DNA of 64,000 bases from Lineus longissimus (GCF_910592395.1 NC_088308.1:20661501-20725500); one strand, 5' to 3'; shown: positions 1-12,600, numbered from the stretch's first letter. Made by a program: numbers and translations. The notes: generated from the sequence alone by a model not told the origin.

Positions 1-1775
1 AAAGTCTAGCTTCCAAGCTAGCGGGTAAAACTTACCCAAGACAAACTTGCACAGTACCTCCTTTGCGACATGCACTCAAAATCTGTTTCATACGCTGCAC
101 GACACGACTTTATTACTAAGATTCTTTTTATCCAACAGTGTAGACCATCAAAGCACAGTGTAGCGCCTGTACGATGTACAGGAAGGTGTACACAAATACG
201 GCGATATATACTATGAATACTAACAGAGCGGAGCGAAGCTCTGCACACCTCGGCAAACACACAATGAATGACAATTAATCACTCGTTCGAGGGGTTTAAA
301 TACACTCAGGGTGGGAGGGTTTCAAGAAGAAGATGCCCGTCGCTCTGCACTCTGAAATTAAGCACGAACATAGCAAATCAACCGGCAATTCTTGGTTGCA
401 TAGGCCTAGCTAGTGTTGTTCTATTTGCCGGTTCAGTACATTTAGGGTATTTGCCGTGTGCAGAATACCACACTCAACGTCCGTAACATACTACAAATGA
501 ACATTCTCTCATCCCAAAAGCATCCAGATAATCATTTATGCAAAACTCTCTAGAAATATAATTTGATTAGGCCTTGGGCAAGGCAATTCATGTCTCGTGC
601 TGCAACAGTGTCCACATTTTGGGATGACTGCAACAAAAACAGGTGCCCCTTGACGCTCAAGTTGTAAATTCTGCCCTCCAAGGATGTCACATACATTCAG
701 TTGCTTCTGAGACAATTAAGGTATTCCTTAGTATGTGTGAGAAATCTGACATGATTCGTTGCCATACGTCACCAAACGTGATGAAAACGGCCGATTTTAA
801 TTTTGAAGCCGTCCTAGAATAGAATGCCCGGGAAACAAAGGATTCTATTATGCGCTTCACTCTCTGAGCTATTGACGGTCAGGGTCTCTATAGAACCACA
901 TTGCAGAATACAATAGGGCCAGACACTTTTTCCAGGGGGACATTTGTTACTGTTACACCGGGCCTACTGGAAATGTGTCAAAGACACCAATGGCGCACTG
1001 TTGTTTCAAACGGCTCTCTGTTCAGCATTAAGGCCTAGGCCTATTTCGTATTTATTTTGGTACCAAACGGTTCATTGTTCAGAGCTTGGTGGTGAAGTCA
1101 AAGACTATTTGAAAATAACGCTGTTCTCTCATGACACTCATTTCAAAATGCGTTTTGAAGGCGCTTTTCAAAGAATGACCAATTGGTGCTGTACACCACT
1201 GGAAAGGCTGTGATCGCATCTTTCACACGAACTCATCTCATTTATTTAATGAATACAAGTTAGTGATTATTGCAGGATTGGCTCCGAACACTTGAGGCCA
1301 CCGCAAACTAAAAATTTCAAACCAGACCCCAATTGACTAAAAAACCACCATTTAAAAAAAAATTCTAATATGCCTAAGTATGTACATCCAAAAATACCGG
1401 TTTCCACGTGAAGCACTATAGCAAATACTCGAGAAAAATGCGATAAAAATTTAGTTTAGTTTGCCCATTTTCGAAATATTTAGATTTTTGTCCAAAGCAT
1501 GGAAAACACACAAAACTGGACAGTGCACCAGCTGATCACCCGGCTGACACACACACTCCAATCCAGTGAACGCCTCTGCCGCCATCATTACGAGAATGTC
1601 TTCATTCTTATACCAATCTTTTGAACAGTTTCATAAACTCTGCATGTCATGTCCCAACTCGTACAGGTGCTGGTTCAGTGCTAGATGTAATAGACAGCAG
1701 TATATGCAAACAATTTTAGGAACTACGGTTAGGGGTTGCAGGCGGATTAATCCACGGAATCTCTTCATCAAAAGG
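1..1775. other. Intergenic, no supported gene
   Basis: Short open frames occur on both strands, but none has flanking splice sites that join to another frame, and none translates to a sequence I recognise. The composition is A+T-rich with a few AGGCCTA words. I see nothing else in it. Confidence 0.5.
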
Positions 1776-2650
1776 CACCTATAAACCAAAGAAAGGCGGT
1801 CTTTTCTTCCTATAAATGCAAGAAGGACTATAGTTTCTTCCTAAAATGCAAAGAAAGCAGTCGTTTCATTTGTAAAATGAGAGAAAACCTCTCGTCTCTT
1901 CCTGAAAAGCAGGGAAAGCAGGGGTTTCTTCCTATAAATGCAAGAAAGCCTGTCATTTCTTCCTAAATTGCAAAGAAAGCAGTCGTTTCATTCGTGAAAT
2001 GAAAGAAAACTTCCCACTTCTTTCTAAAAAGCAAAGAAAGCAGTCGTTTCTTCCTATAAATGCAAGAAAGCCTGTCATTTCTTCCTAAATTGCAAAGAAA
2101 GCAGTCATTTCATTCGTGAAATGAGGGAACACTTCCCATTTCTTCCTAAAAAGCAAAGAAAGCAGTCGTTTCTTCCTATAAATGCAAGAAAGCCTGTCAT
2201 TTCTTCCTAAATTGCAAAGAAAGCAGTCGTTTCTTCCTATAAATGCAAGAAAGCCTGTCATTTCTTCCTAAATTGCAAAGAAAGCAGTCGTTTCATTCGT
2301 GAAATGAGGGAAAACTTCCCATTTCTTCCTAAAAAGCAAAGAAAGCAGTCGTTTCTTCCTATAAATGCAAGAAAGCCTGTCATTTCTTCCTAAATTGCAA
2401 AGAAAGCAGTCGTTTCATTCGTGAAATGAGAGAAAACTTTCCATTTCTTCCTAAAAAGCAAAGAAAGCAGTCGTTTCTTCCTATAAATGCAAAAAAGCCT
2501 TCATTTCTTCCTAAATTGCAAAGAAAGCATAGGTTTCATTCGTGAAATGAGAGAAAACTTCCCATTTCTTCCTAAAAAGCAAAGAAAGCAGTCGTTTCTT
2601 CCTATAAATGCAAGAGAGCATGTCGTCTCTTCCTTTCATGCAAAGAAAGC
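1776..2650. repeat. Tandem satellite array, 4 x ~30 bp subunits in a ~122 bp higher-order unit
   Basis: The array is built from four related subunits of 30-31 bp. They start GTTTCTTCCTATAAATGC, ATTTCTTCCTAAATTGC, GTTTCATTCGTGAAATGA and ATTTCTTCCTAAAAAGC, and three of the four end in a form of AAAGAAAGCAGTC or AAGAAAGCCTGTC. The order a-b-c-d repeats with period ~122 bp. Near 2170-2280 an extra a-b pair is inserted, which looks like unequal exchange. Every subunit starts with a TTTCTT-like and ends with an AAGAAA-like word, so each can fold as a small hairpin. Copies at both edges are more diverged than the central ones, as expected for homogenised satellite DNA. Confidence 0.93.
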
Positions 2651-2689
2651 AGTATAGCGGTTAAGAAACGTGCCATAGTTATACTCAAA

Positions 2690-3150
2690 TGAAAATTTAC
2701 GCCATTTGACCTCTGTGACCTTGAAAATTAGGTCAAATCAAAAACCGGTACAATATGTTATGTATCCTTGCTGGGACAACCTACCATAAAAATTTTATCG
2801 AAAACGAGTCACTCATTAGAGAGATATCACACTTTTTAGGTTTCCACTTCTGGCCCCCTGGTGGCCAAGTCGAAAATCAAATCGGACCGAAATTCACTGT
2901 CAGTGGTCACCTGACCTAAAGAGTTTCCGTGGATTCATCCGCCTTGCGACCCCTAACCGTAGTTCCTAAATATTTTGGATTTCCTGCTGCCTATTATATC
3001 TCACACTGGACATGTCATTCAGAGTTTCTGAAACCGGGTGCACTGTCTAGAACATGCCACCATTGTTGACACGATGGACGGACGAAGGACCACAGACAAG
3101 ACGTGACGACATAGCTCACCCAGGTGAGCTAAAAAGCACATGCCAGAGAA
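2690..3150. repeat. Probable dispersed repeat copy
   Basis: This stretch directly follows the satellite. It has a run of TTGACC/GTGACC-rich words, a segment reading CCCCCTGGTGGCCAAGTC, then a GACGGACGA motif followed by an interrupted palindrome AGCTCACCCAGGTGAGCT near 3112-3130. That ending resembles the 3' part of interspersed repeats I have seen in marine invertebrate genomes. I cannot name the family, and no second copy is visible in this window. Confidence 0.35.
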
Positions 3151-4016
3151 ACAAAAGGACGGTCAGATATATACTTTCAGGTGTGCGTGAAGTGACATTC
3201 ATTCCTAATATACTAAAAAGAGGAACAGATGAACAATATTATGAATACAATAAATAGAAACATCAAGATGCATGACGGAACACATGAATCATACAAAGTC
3301 ACATTAAGATTTTGTCACTCGTTTAGAAGAGCAAACCGAACCCCATGTTCTGATGAAGATTTTTCACATTCGAAATCAGTACCAATTACAGTTGGGCGCA
3401 ACAATGTTTTATTTCATGTTTTGTATGTACAAACTTTGGACATCCTCAAAATTGAACATTTGACCCTGAAGACAAAGCAAGTTGCAGATGTCCGATATGA
3501 GTCTGTACAGTCACTTATTTATCAAGTCAAAAGATCAATGAAATAGTGAAGTCACAGAACTTCATGTCAAATGTGCTGTATGGCATTACAAGCCTTTTCA
3601 AATTCAGTCAAAGTGATTGTCTAGAGTCAATACTTCTACATCTGGTGGTATTGCCCTAATACATGATGCAGAATAGTAAAATTCATTTGCTCTCTCATCA
3701 AGGGAGTGTTTGGAGACAGTCGAATTTACCTATTTTTTGCCGAGTCTGACCTGAGTGAGTAGGGGAGAAGGCCGGGTGTTAATTACCTTACCTTATAAAG
3801 ATGTTTCCTCCAACAATGTGTAGTCTACATCATACCATACTGAGTTTGTTCATATCCTCCTGTGGTAGTCCACATCTTCAATGCTGTCCGAGATTCTGGC
3901 TCCATCCTGAATCCATTTCCCTCCATCACTTACTGTCTATGTTGCTGCCTAGTCGAAGCTGGAATTTTAAGTGAAAAAAATTTATATTTTGCAGAAATCA
4001 AGAAGTTCCCCAAATC
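3151..4016. other. Intergenic, no supported gene
   Basis: A 105-codon open frame at 3229-3546 (plus) has low-complexity start codons, no recognisable domain and no splice partners. The rest is A+T-rich. Part of it may be 3' untranslated sequence of the minus-strand gene ending at 4017. Confidence 0.4.
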
Positions 4017-5060
4017 TTACACTACAGTAATCACTCTGTTGGCCTTATCTTCTGTCTTGGTATCCTGGTAGTCCATTGATGAATCATGCAGAGTATAGAG
4101 AAAAGGAAATCGGACCAACGAATAGGCTTTGAGTTCTGAATCTGATCCTTTCAATTTATCAACAAAAAATCTCATATCTGAATATGATATCTCGTCAGCA
4201 CCTAAGTCATAACAGTAGCAAATTAAAAAAAAAAGTTCATGCACCACTCACTTCTGCCCAAGCCGTTTCTGCCCTCTGTAGGCGACCACCCCGCACGCCC
4301 TTATACCAGACAGGCATGTCAATCAAGTAATAAACTGTGAATCAACGAGCCAATGAAAATGAGGCAACATGAAAAAGGGTGCAGCGCCTCCATAATTAGA
4401 ACAGGTCATCGAAAACCAGTGGAACAATGATTCTCATCCCCGACACAAAGACATGAGAAGCATAATCTTTGCTTAGATAGATTTGTCATTGGACTTCCCA
4501 TCCACAGCACATTTTACTCCATTGTTGAAAAGATCATGAAAGGAATTAAAATGTTTAAAAACTTTTAACAGAGTTGCATTGGCGATGGATTACCAATTCT
4601 TTTCAAAGGGAAGCTGTCATTGGTCAGTTGAATGCCTATTTTCTCCAGTCCAAATAAAAAATGGTTCTAGAAACATTGTACTAATGGAATGCATGGGTTG
4701 TTGATTTACTTTAGTATGCTCCTTGAGTATCTGATGATGTCAATTGTTCATTACAATCCCAAAGCAATATTTTTTAGATAAATTTTTGTAAAAAGTATAC
4801 AGGTTAATGAGGGGGGGGGGGATTTTTGCCTTACCTTGCATTGTTTTTTCACCAAGATAAAGTTTGACTTCCTCAGCATTCTGTTCTATTCGAATGACAC
4901 TTGATTTGTCTGCAAAATGTCTCTTTAGTCCACTGTTGATGTCCTTCCAATCCATATCATCAATCTCATTTGCTCTGGGATGTCCTCAGCATTGTGCCGT
5001 CACCTTCCATCATCGTCATCTCCAGTCATCTCTACACATGACTTGTCACTAAACAGCGGA
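4017..5060 (-). CDS. Hypothetical protein, two-exon model, 101 aa
   Basis: I do not recognise this protein. The model joins coding exon 4835-4955 to terminal exon 4017-4201. The donor after 4835 reads G|GTAAGG and the acceptor reads TTATGACTTAG|GT, preceded by a T-rich tract, and the phase-1 junction keeps the frame. The product starts MDWKDINSGLKRHF, has a mixed charged/hydrophobic body and ends NRVITVV. No signal peptide or membrane segment is visible. The 5' end is open: the exon can begin at 5060 after a strong T-tract acceptor, and a first non-coding exon with donor near 5714 may lie in the G+C-richer patch around 5700-5870. Upstream ATGs are followed by stops. The function is unknown and the call rests on splice logic alone. 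Confidence 0.45.
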
Positions 5061-7394
5061 CTGAAAAAAAAAGATGTAAGAATTGAAACATTTCGATATT
5101 TAAGCCTGAAAAGAAGTCAACCTTTGGAGATGTTTTACACCAAAACATCATCACAGCAGAGTGATCATCGCACAATGCAGATTTCTGGTTCTGAGCTGTT
5201 GAATGATCAAGTTACAACGAACAACGAACGCAGTATGTACTTCTCACTTGCCTGTGTGCAATCTCTCACTCGCCTGTGACAACGAATCTGAATGAAACAA
5301 TGTATTTCGTTATAATGACGAGCACGCCCATTGGCATTTGATTCGCGCCGTTTTCGTTTCTGTCATTTTGATGTTCATTTTTGTGTGGAAACTTTCCCAA
5401 AAAGAAATAAAAAGGAAACTATAATTAATTGGTTGATAAATCGTATAAATGTGGACCGCTTTATCTTTCAAAACGCTGAAAATTCTCCGAAATCATTTCA
5501 ATGCAATAATGGTTTGAACCACTTGAACGTAAGACGCAAAAACCAATCACAAGTACGACGATTTTAGCACTTTTACCCCGTGAAATCCACTCAATTTTAA
5601 ATATACTCTAGGCCTAACTAATTTCGGAATTCAAAAAGACTATTTGAACCTTGAAAAGTGACGAAAAATGTCAACAAATTTAGAAACTTCACAAAATGGG
5701 AAGTTGAGTACTCACCGACCCGATCCGAACGGAGGACGCGCACCGAATGAATGAAACAGCAGACGAAAGCGGTCGAACTGTGCACATCAGACTGGCGCAA
5801 GACATAAATAGATTGTACTGGTTGGCCCTGCCGCGCCCTGGACAACCTCGTTCTGACAAATTTTCTTTGCTATGGTCTCACTAGCCGGTAAGGAGGCCAG
5901 GCCTACCTGCCTCCAAAAATGACGCGACGTCATTTCATGCATGCATATCCCTGTTCCAGCGGCTGTAGACTTGGCAGTGTACGTTACTCTCACACAAACC
6001 TATACATTTCTGAATAGATTGTCTCTTGTAGAATACATCTGGCCAAGTTTCAACGTCGTCCTAGACATACAGTCATGCATAGACTGATGCAGCACAATGC
6101 ATGAGACACCCTCTATGTTAACGCAAATTTGAAAGATTTCACCTCTATGCCTTATAACTTCAAGATTAACATATTAAAATTTCATACACATCTACTCATC
6201 ACCTTGAGAAAGCCAACTGACTATTTCAATCTTTTATATAAAAATAGGCTGTCGTTGCGGCGTTTGTTTGAGTTTTTTTGCCCTCGAAATTTTACCTTGA
6301 GGACATGTGCAATCTCACAGGAACCAGTCGATGTCAACATCCTCTTGAGCTATAAGTAGCATGCGGGGCATGCTCACCGCGTAAGTGCACAGAGGAAACT
6401 GGTATTTTCCTCAAATAATCGTCAGAGCTCCCCCTTCACAAAAAACATCGGACATTTACATATTCAATTATTCAATTATTCAATTCAATTCAATTTATTT
6501 CATCTTTTTAATGCCCATAGGGCTGTTACAGATATATATGAATAGAAAACATGCAATGATACAAAGCAGTGAAAGGTATATACAAATTAATAGGGGTACA
6601 TATCATAAATATAAGCAGCAATGCGAACAAAGGCAGGGGTGGAAATACAGGTTAAGAGATATTTAAATTTGTCGATGTCGGGTAGATTTACAAAGCTTGT
6701 ATCAACTGTACATATGAACAAGTAGCAATTGGGATAGAGTAGGCCCATCTGTATCCATGATAATCACTCGAGATTGAAGAACTAGTTTTTTGGCCGACCT
6801 GATCACCACTGGCTAGTGAGACCTATATCTCCCTCGTGCACAAAAAGCGAGAGTTTGGTCAGTGGGGCGAGGATGGCACATGCCAAGATGTCAAGGTTAT
6901 CCGGTGGGAAACGGCATTAGGCAGGTTTCGCAGGCCGTACACGAAGGGCTACGAACGGCTAAGTGCGACGAAGTCCGAAAATGCATTTTATAGAGTTTTT
7001 TTCAATAGTTTCCCGATTCCTCCTCAACTACAGAATATATAAACGATGATTTACGAGAACTGGAGGAGACCACAGACATTCGTTCTTCGTCAGTCGTACG
7101 GATGCGAAACCTACCTATGTACCAGCTGAAAGAGACACCAAGGAACGGTTTGGCGACACCAGTTCACGTAACATAAGAGATGAAATGTGGGATTAAAAAA
7201 AAAATGTAACCCCAAATTATATGTCACTGCTCTACGCCCTATAGAGTGTGTTCTAAAATGCCATTCAAAAAATTCATCCTTCTGTACATTGTGCAAAAAC
7301 CAAGGCAGATTGCAACGGTATGTATTTATGGTGTGATCGAGAGAGACACTGGCAAGTTGTGACAAGGTCGTCGTCTCAGTTCTTGGTAACAAGA
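5061..7394. other. Intergenic; possible promoter near 5.7-5.9 kb and an (ATTCA)n patch
   Basis: Around 5715-5870 the sequence is richer in CpG and has a good minus-strand donor (CGGGTCG|GTGAGT), so it may be the first exon and promoter of the gene ending at 4017. At 6460-6500 there is a short (ATTCA)/(AATTC) microsatellite, followed by sequence typical of interspersed repeats. No gene is supported in the rest. Confidence 0.35.
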
Positions 7395-8395
7395 CTTCAT
7401 GGAACCTTTTCTGATACACCCTGCGTATAGCAAGGAGGATTGCGACAGTATGAGGATAACTGCTGCGACTGAGGTTGGTTGTGACGAAGTTTCCATGTGA
7501 GACCCTCGGTAACACGGCCTCATATTACAAACCATATCTGAGACATCCTGCATACAACAAGGATGATTGCGAAAGTATATCATATTGGTGCGACAATTAA
7601 TTATAGTTGTTGACGATGTCTTCATGTACAGTCCTTGGTTTGCAAGGGTTGAATTTTTTTTTCGACATCCTTTGTAGGACAACATTTCTAGATTGTGACA
7701 TGTCTGACAGGTGCGATAATGATAGGTTGTGACGGTGTCTCCAAAATGTCTCCTCTACATACCCTTTTCTGCGACATCCTGTATAATGGTAGGCCTAAGA
7801 CAGATTGCAATTGTGTGTATAATTGCTGCGAGATGAGGGACATTGGTTGCGACGATTCATTGCGGGACTGTGGTTACAAGGCTTATATAGATCCTTTCTT
7901 CTGAGACATCCTGTTTATAGCACAACGGATTGAAGAGAAGTGACAATTAATGATTGGTTGGGACGATGTCTTCATGTCAAGCTCTTTTTTCAAAGCTTTA
8001 CATATTCATGAAACATCCTGGATCTTGTGAAGACCCTTGCGAAAATATTAGGATTGTGACCGGGTATCTAACTGGTACGAGTGAGGAAGGTTGTGACATT
8101 CAGACCGTTGGTTAATACTAGGCTTTATAGAGCCTTCCTGATGAGACATCCTGTATATTGCAATCAGAGTGAACAGGTGCTACAATGATAGGCTGTGACG
8201 AAATCTCTAAGTCAGGCCCTTGATGCTTTATACTACATTTTCTGACCTTTTCGGAGACCTCTTGTATAACAAAACTGATTGCGACATTACGTCTACTCAA
8301 GTGCTACGAGAGAAATATGTTACAACGATGTCTCCATGTGAGGCCCTTGGTTTCATGGCTTATAGACCTTTCCGAAACATCATGTGCACAGGTGC
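7395..8395. repeat. Old diverged tandem array, ~106-139 bp unit, 8-9 copies
   Basis: A core close to GAGACATCCTGTATA recurs near 7401, 7540, 7661, 7772, 7902, 8008, 8143, 8252 and 8374, a spacing of 106-139 bp. A second core follows each, close to GGTTGTGACGATGTCTCCATGT, and then a third close to GGCCCTTGGTTTCAAGGCTTATAGA. Copies differ by many substitutions and small indels. Open frames in this area are by-products of the repeat and are not genes. Confidence 0.85.
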
Positions 8396-8585
8396 AACTT
8401 GTCCGCCAGAAGCAGGTTGACATTGGATTGACAATTAGTTTGCAAAACTTGTCTCCTCCAAAGACGATTTGATTGACGTTTAGTTAAGAAACTTGTCCGC
8501 CAGAGACAAATTGACGTTCATTTCACAACGCGTGTCTCCAACTGTGAAAGACAGATTTATATTCATTTAATAAAACTCGTCAACG
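8396..8585. repeat. Short tandem repeat, ~40-50 bp unit, about 4 copies
   Basis: The motif AACTTGTCCGCCAGA or a variant recurs near 8396, 8446 (CTTGTCTCCTCCA), 8491 and 8527 (CGTGTCTCCAACT), each followed by a form of TTGACATT/TTGACGTT. It abuts the ~120-bp array but has a different unit. Confidence 0.7.
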
Positions 8586-9254
8586 TGTTAGAAGACGCTG
8601 ATAATTCAGGATATGACTGATACATGTATATATACGTTATATACCAAAGCAATGAATGATTCTTACCTTTTTCAGTTTCCCTGACTGAAATGAAGGAAGG
8701 TGATGATTGGGAAAGTCATTGAATCACTTAACCGAGATCTCCTTTATCAACTCAGTGTCAACCACACTGATGAATGGGATGTAAAGAAGGGACGTTCTGC
8801 AGGGGTTAAGGGTTAAACTGTCGTAGTACATTTTAATTTGCAGGTCAAATGCCCTGCGCTGATGGTCGGTTGCATCGTTTCCTAAAAAAACTCCGGTATT
8901 CTGAATGACTTTGTATTTTGGGAACAAAAAGAATTTCGTCAGTTCCGTTCTGGACTCCATCAGTTACTCTTTCTCAAGTTCAATCAAAAATATATAGCTC
9001 GACCTATAATTATTTTGGTATCATGCATTTCCCACTCCTAGCTCGAGTACTCGTTCAACCCCCGGGAAAGGGACTCGGCCGAAAAGCATATCTTATACCA
9101 GGCTGTCTGTTTCGAAAAACGAGGAGTTACTCTTATGACAAAAGGAGTAACAAGTGGATGCCTTCTACTCCGACTTAAGATGCCCCGACTTACAGTTCGC
9201 TCAGCACACATCGTTCAGTAAAGGTATTATATAAAGTATTTTGTCCGACAATGA

Positions 9255-9260
9255 TTTATT
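9255..9260 (-). terminator. Candidate poly(A) signal for the 7TM receptor gene
   Basis: AATAAA on the minus strand lies 365 bp past the stop codon at 9625. If it is used, the 3' UTR would include the G/C homopolymer run. Confidence 0.4.
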
Positions 9261-9452
9261 ATAATCTAGAAACGACATTTCATTGTTTTAGCATTAAGTG
9301 TCCGCAGTGCCAAAAGTTGTATCTTATTTTACTATGCCTCCATGTCTTGATGTTAAGCGATCTCATGCGAAAATGTCAAAACTCAGTTTTTGGAGCTTCA
9401 ATATGGTTTGACATTTTTAGATAGACAAAGCGGGTGTGCGTGCGTGTGTGTT

Positions 9453-9485
9453 GGGGGGGGGGGGGGGGGGGGGTTGGGGGGGGGG
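9453..9485. repeat. G21-TT-G10 homopolymer run
   Basis: Twenty-one consecutive G, two T, then ten G on the plus strand, preceded by a short GTGCGTGCGTGTGTG repeat. It can form a G-quadruplex on the plus strand. The transcript of the minus-strand receptor gene would carry poly-C here. Confidence 0.95.
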
Positions 9486-9624
9486 AGAGGGATACGTCTA
9501 GGGCATAGCTCCGTACTCTTAAAAGAGTTAAAAGAGTCCAGTAGATCTTAGCTCTCTCATTCGCAGTGAGCAAATCGAACGTAAATATACGTATACATGT
9601 AGCCTTCTCAAACGGTTCATCGCA

Positions 9625-12600
9625 TTAGATGACTGATTTGGTATCATCACAGGCTGCGACAACGACGTCTTCATCCGAGCCCTCATAGTTTGAGCTTAGC
9701 CCAAGGTACACCATACTGTCCCTATGGTACAGTTCTCTTTTCTCCAAGCTCACAACACCCTTTTTCCTAAAATTTGGCAGCTCATTTACACAGTCGTCAT
9801 CAGTAGGAGTTGGGCTGGAGGTCTCCCGCATTTGGGTCACATCACTGTTGTGTTGGGTCACCCAAACACGCGGGACCGGTGTACAAGTCCTTGAATTCTT
9901 TTTCGACGCCGGGTGATTGATTTCCTCCCTTGAGTTTTTCCTCTCTTGTGTTTTAGGCCGGACCCAAAAGACAGATTTTGGTCGCGTTGGTTCGGAATGT
10001 TTTCTGCTCTTACTGACTTCTTCCAAACTTTTCCGACTGGAGATGTTCCGTTCCATACCTTCTTCTGTACCATGGTCGGCCAACAAAGCTAGATGATATC
10101 CACCAGGCATTGTCCTAGACCGCTTACTCATGGAAACCTCGGCAGTCCCTCGGGCAGTCCGACGTGACTGATCCGATTTCACCCGATTTTGGAGCGTTTG
10201 ATTCAAAGGCAAATGTTCCGATTGTCTTGCACCAGGAAGGGTGCTTTTTGATTTAACTTTTGGATCTCCTGTCTCCTCTTTCATACGACGCGCATCGTAC
10301 TGGTTCGTCGCATCGATTGTTAGCAAATCATCATCATGAACATCATCGGATGAGATCAAAACCGGTGGCGGTACCAGCTTTCGTTCGAGATCGGGACTAC
10401 GGCTTGGGGAGGATATCGAGAATCGAGATGATACCCGCGGACTCCACGGCTTAGACTCGATCCATGTTGCGTGATGAGTATTCGGTAAATTTTGCTCACT
10501 CCCATTAGCGATGTCGGACATAGTTGGCGCAGATGGAGTGGTTTGCGGCCGACGGTACTGTTCTTGAAATTCGGAATCCGGAGGATAGACAAAAGGAGCA
10601 CTGGGCGCCAAAAACAGGCGATCGACGTTCCTTGCAATTGGTGGTCCCGGCATAAAGTGTTCGTTGTTTGAACATACCACTACCAACATTGTATTATCCG
10701 AGACCATACTTGCCCTACGCTGTACGATGTTATTGATGAAGTTCGTAATCGGCCCCTGCGCATTAGACGGATTCAACTGATGTAAATTGTTCAGAGACGC
10801 AGGGACATGCGGAAGGGTATCAGATGGACGTTTCAGATTACTTTCATCAGCGAATCGATCAAGAACTTGACTCCGTACGGGAGCTTCTTTGTAAGGAGGA
10901 GGTGCATTCATCTGCTTGAACTGTGGTTCAAATTGTGAAGGACTATGAAGGGCGTTCACGCTGAGGTATGCTGCTTGGGTTGGATTGACATTGTTCGTGG
11001 AATGCTGCGGTTGTTCCCCCACTGTTTGAATCATGGGACTTGTCAGCCTTGTTCGAGAGGAGATAGACGGACTCCGTGCGCCAAAGCCTCGGTCAAAGAA
11101 GACATCAGTCACTTGCATTTGCCCAAGATCGTTCACCGTGGTTGAGATCACGGAATGACCGTCGGGTTTGTTTATAAAAAGTGTTGTAAAGTCACCCGGA
11201 GACACTGGCAAACGGTCCTTTTCAATCGGTGTGACCACACGACTATGTTCGCCACTGGTGGCTGCGTGTTGTACAAACGTCGTGATAGCACTCGAACCAG
11301 CTAGTGTGTTAATTGATAATTGCGAGGAGCAACGGGGATCAGAGGGTGATGCCAACTGGCTCATCGCCATTTGTTCGGTATAAGGAGTGACTGGCACGGT
11401 CGAAGTCGTAAGCTCTGAGCGCAAGTTGATTGTGCTCTTGTGCACAATCGCGGTAGAGTTGTCCAATGAAACTTCTAATTCATGGTATCTGACTTCATTT
11501 TGTACCGAACTTTCCTCCCTGATACAGTTGTCTATTGAAGCACGTAAATCATCAGTTATGAACACTGAGGGCCGAGGTTCCAAGATGTCTCTATTGGGGG
11601 CCACGATTCGAAAACCTCCTCCTTGTGGCATATCCGCGCCTTCTGAAGGTCTTGTGCACCAGAAGACTTTATGCGTAACCTCCGTGTTTGAGAAAATGAA
11701 CTCCAATGGAATAACAGATAGCGCCAGGCACTCCACAACAAAACCTATCGTGTCTAAATGATGGTATTCCGGATCGTTGAGGAATTGTCTTAATGTGAAC
11801 AAGGTCTGCGTGATGACTTCAACAGAGCAGTTCGTCACGGTTATAACAAGCGTTGACTTCAGCCACTTGAGTTGCTTCTTGAACTTGAGTTGGTCTCTGT
11901 TAAGTGTGGGGAAGTTGAGCTCGGACAGGTGGTGCAAGATACGCAAGCCTGCTCTCCGCAACGTGATGATTTTAAACGCCATGAAGTAGATGACCAAGAG
12001 TACCACTGCCTTCGCCACACTCACGATATAGAACATGGGGCTTGAGACATTTAGGAGAAGGCCGCAAGTAAACTTGTCTGGGATGTAGGAAATTCCGTTA
12101 TGGCCAAAAAACAGCACTGTACACAAGACGCCTGGAAGTAAAAATGCATTTTTGCTTTAGACTCAAAGAAGGTCCACTCTTAAAATTAAATAGTGAAAAT
12201 GTTTTTACTTTGTTTTAAGAGTGTTTTTACTATAAAATAAATTTTTCAGTGTCATTAGCTTGGTGAAACCAAGTTTGTGTTCAAAGGCAAACTGGGAGTC
12301 TTTATTAATTCTTGATATCATACAGGGTAGTAGTAAAATTACCTGCAACCACCCACACCAAAGATAGGAGGAGGGAATAACACGACTTATTCATGGTATA
12401 TTCGTTCTGATCCAGTTTCCCTAATGATATGTACCTGAAATGATAACGAAATGGTCCAGTGCAATGTAAATAATATATGGAACGAAAAAAAAAGATATGG
12501 CCATAGCAAGTGTGGAAAGCATTGGACATGGTAGAATTGTATCAAACCATATGGCAAAATATCCGTCCCAGCTTTTTGAAATCAAATGTCACAGAGAAGC

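Larger units (their letters stand above)
8586..9624. other. Intergenic / 3' flank of the receptor gene
   Basis: This stretch contains the long G run at 9453-9485 and a minus-strand AATAAA (plus-strand TTTATT at 9255-9260), which could end the receptor transcript. No coding exon is supported. Confidence 0.45.

Noticed and set aside
1776-2650. CRISPR-like regular repeats
   Set aside because: The segments between repeats are themselves repeats of one another, with no unique spacers, and the surrounding genome is eukaryotic. This is satellite DNA.
3229-3546. 105-codon open frame (plus)
   Set aside because: No domain, no splice partners and biased low-complexity start; it is probably chance.
7111-8420. 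Several open frames of 60-134 codons
   Set aside because: They lie inside or at the edge of the diverged tandem array and change frame between units; they are repeat by-products.
8660-8690. Possible 18-nt minus-strand microexon (TTTCAG ... GTAAGA)
   Set aside because: Splice-like ends are present, but no neighbouring exons can be joined to it.
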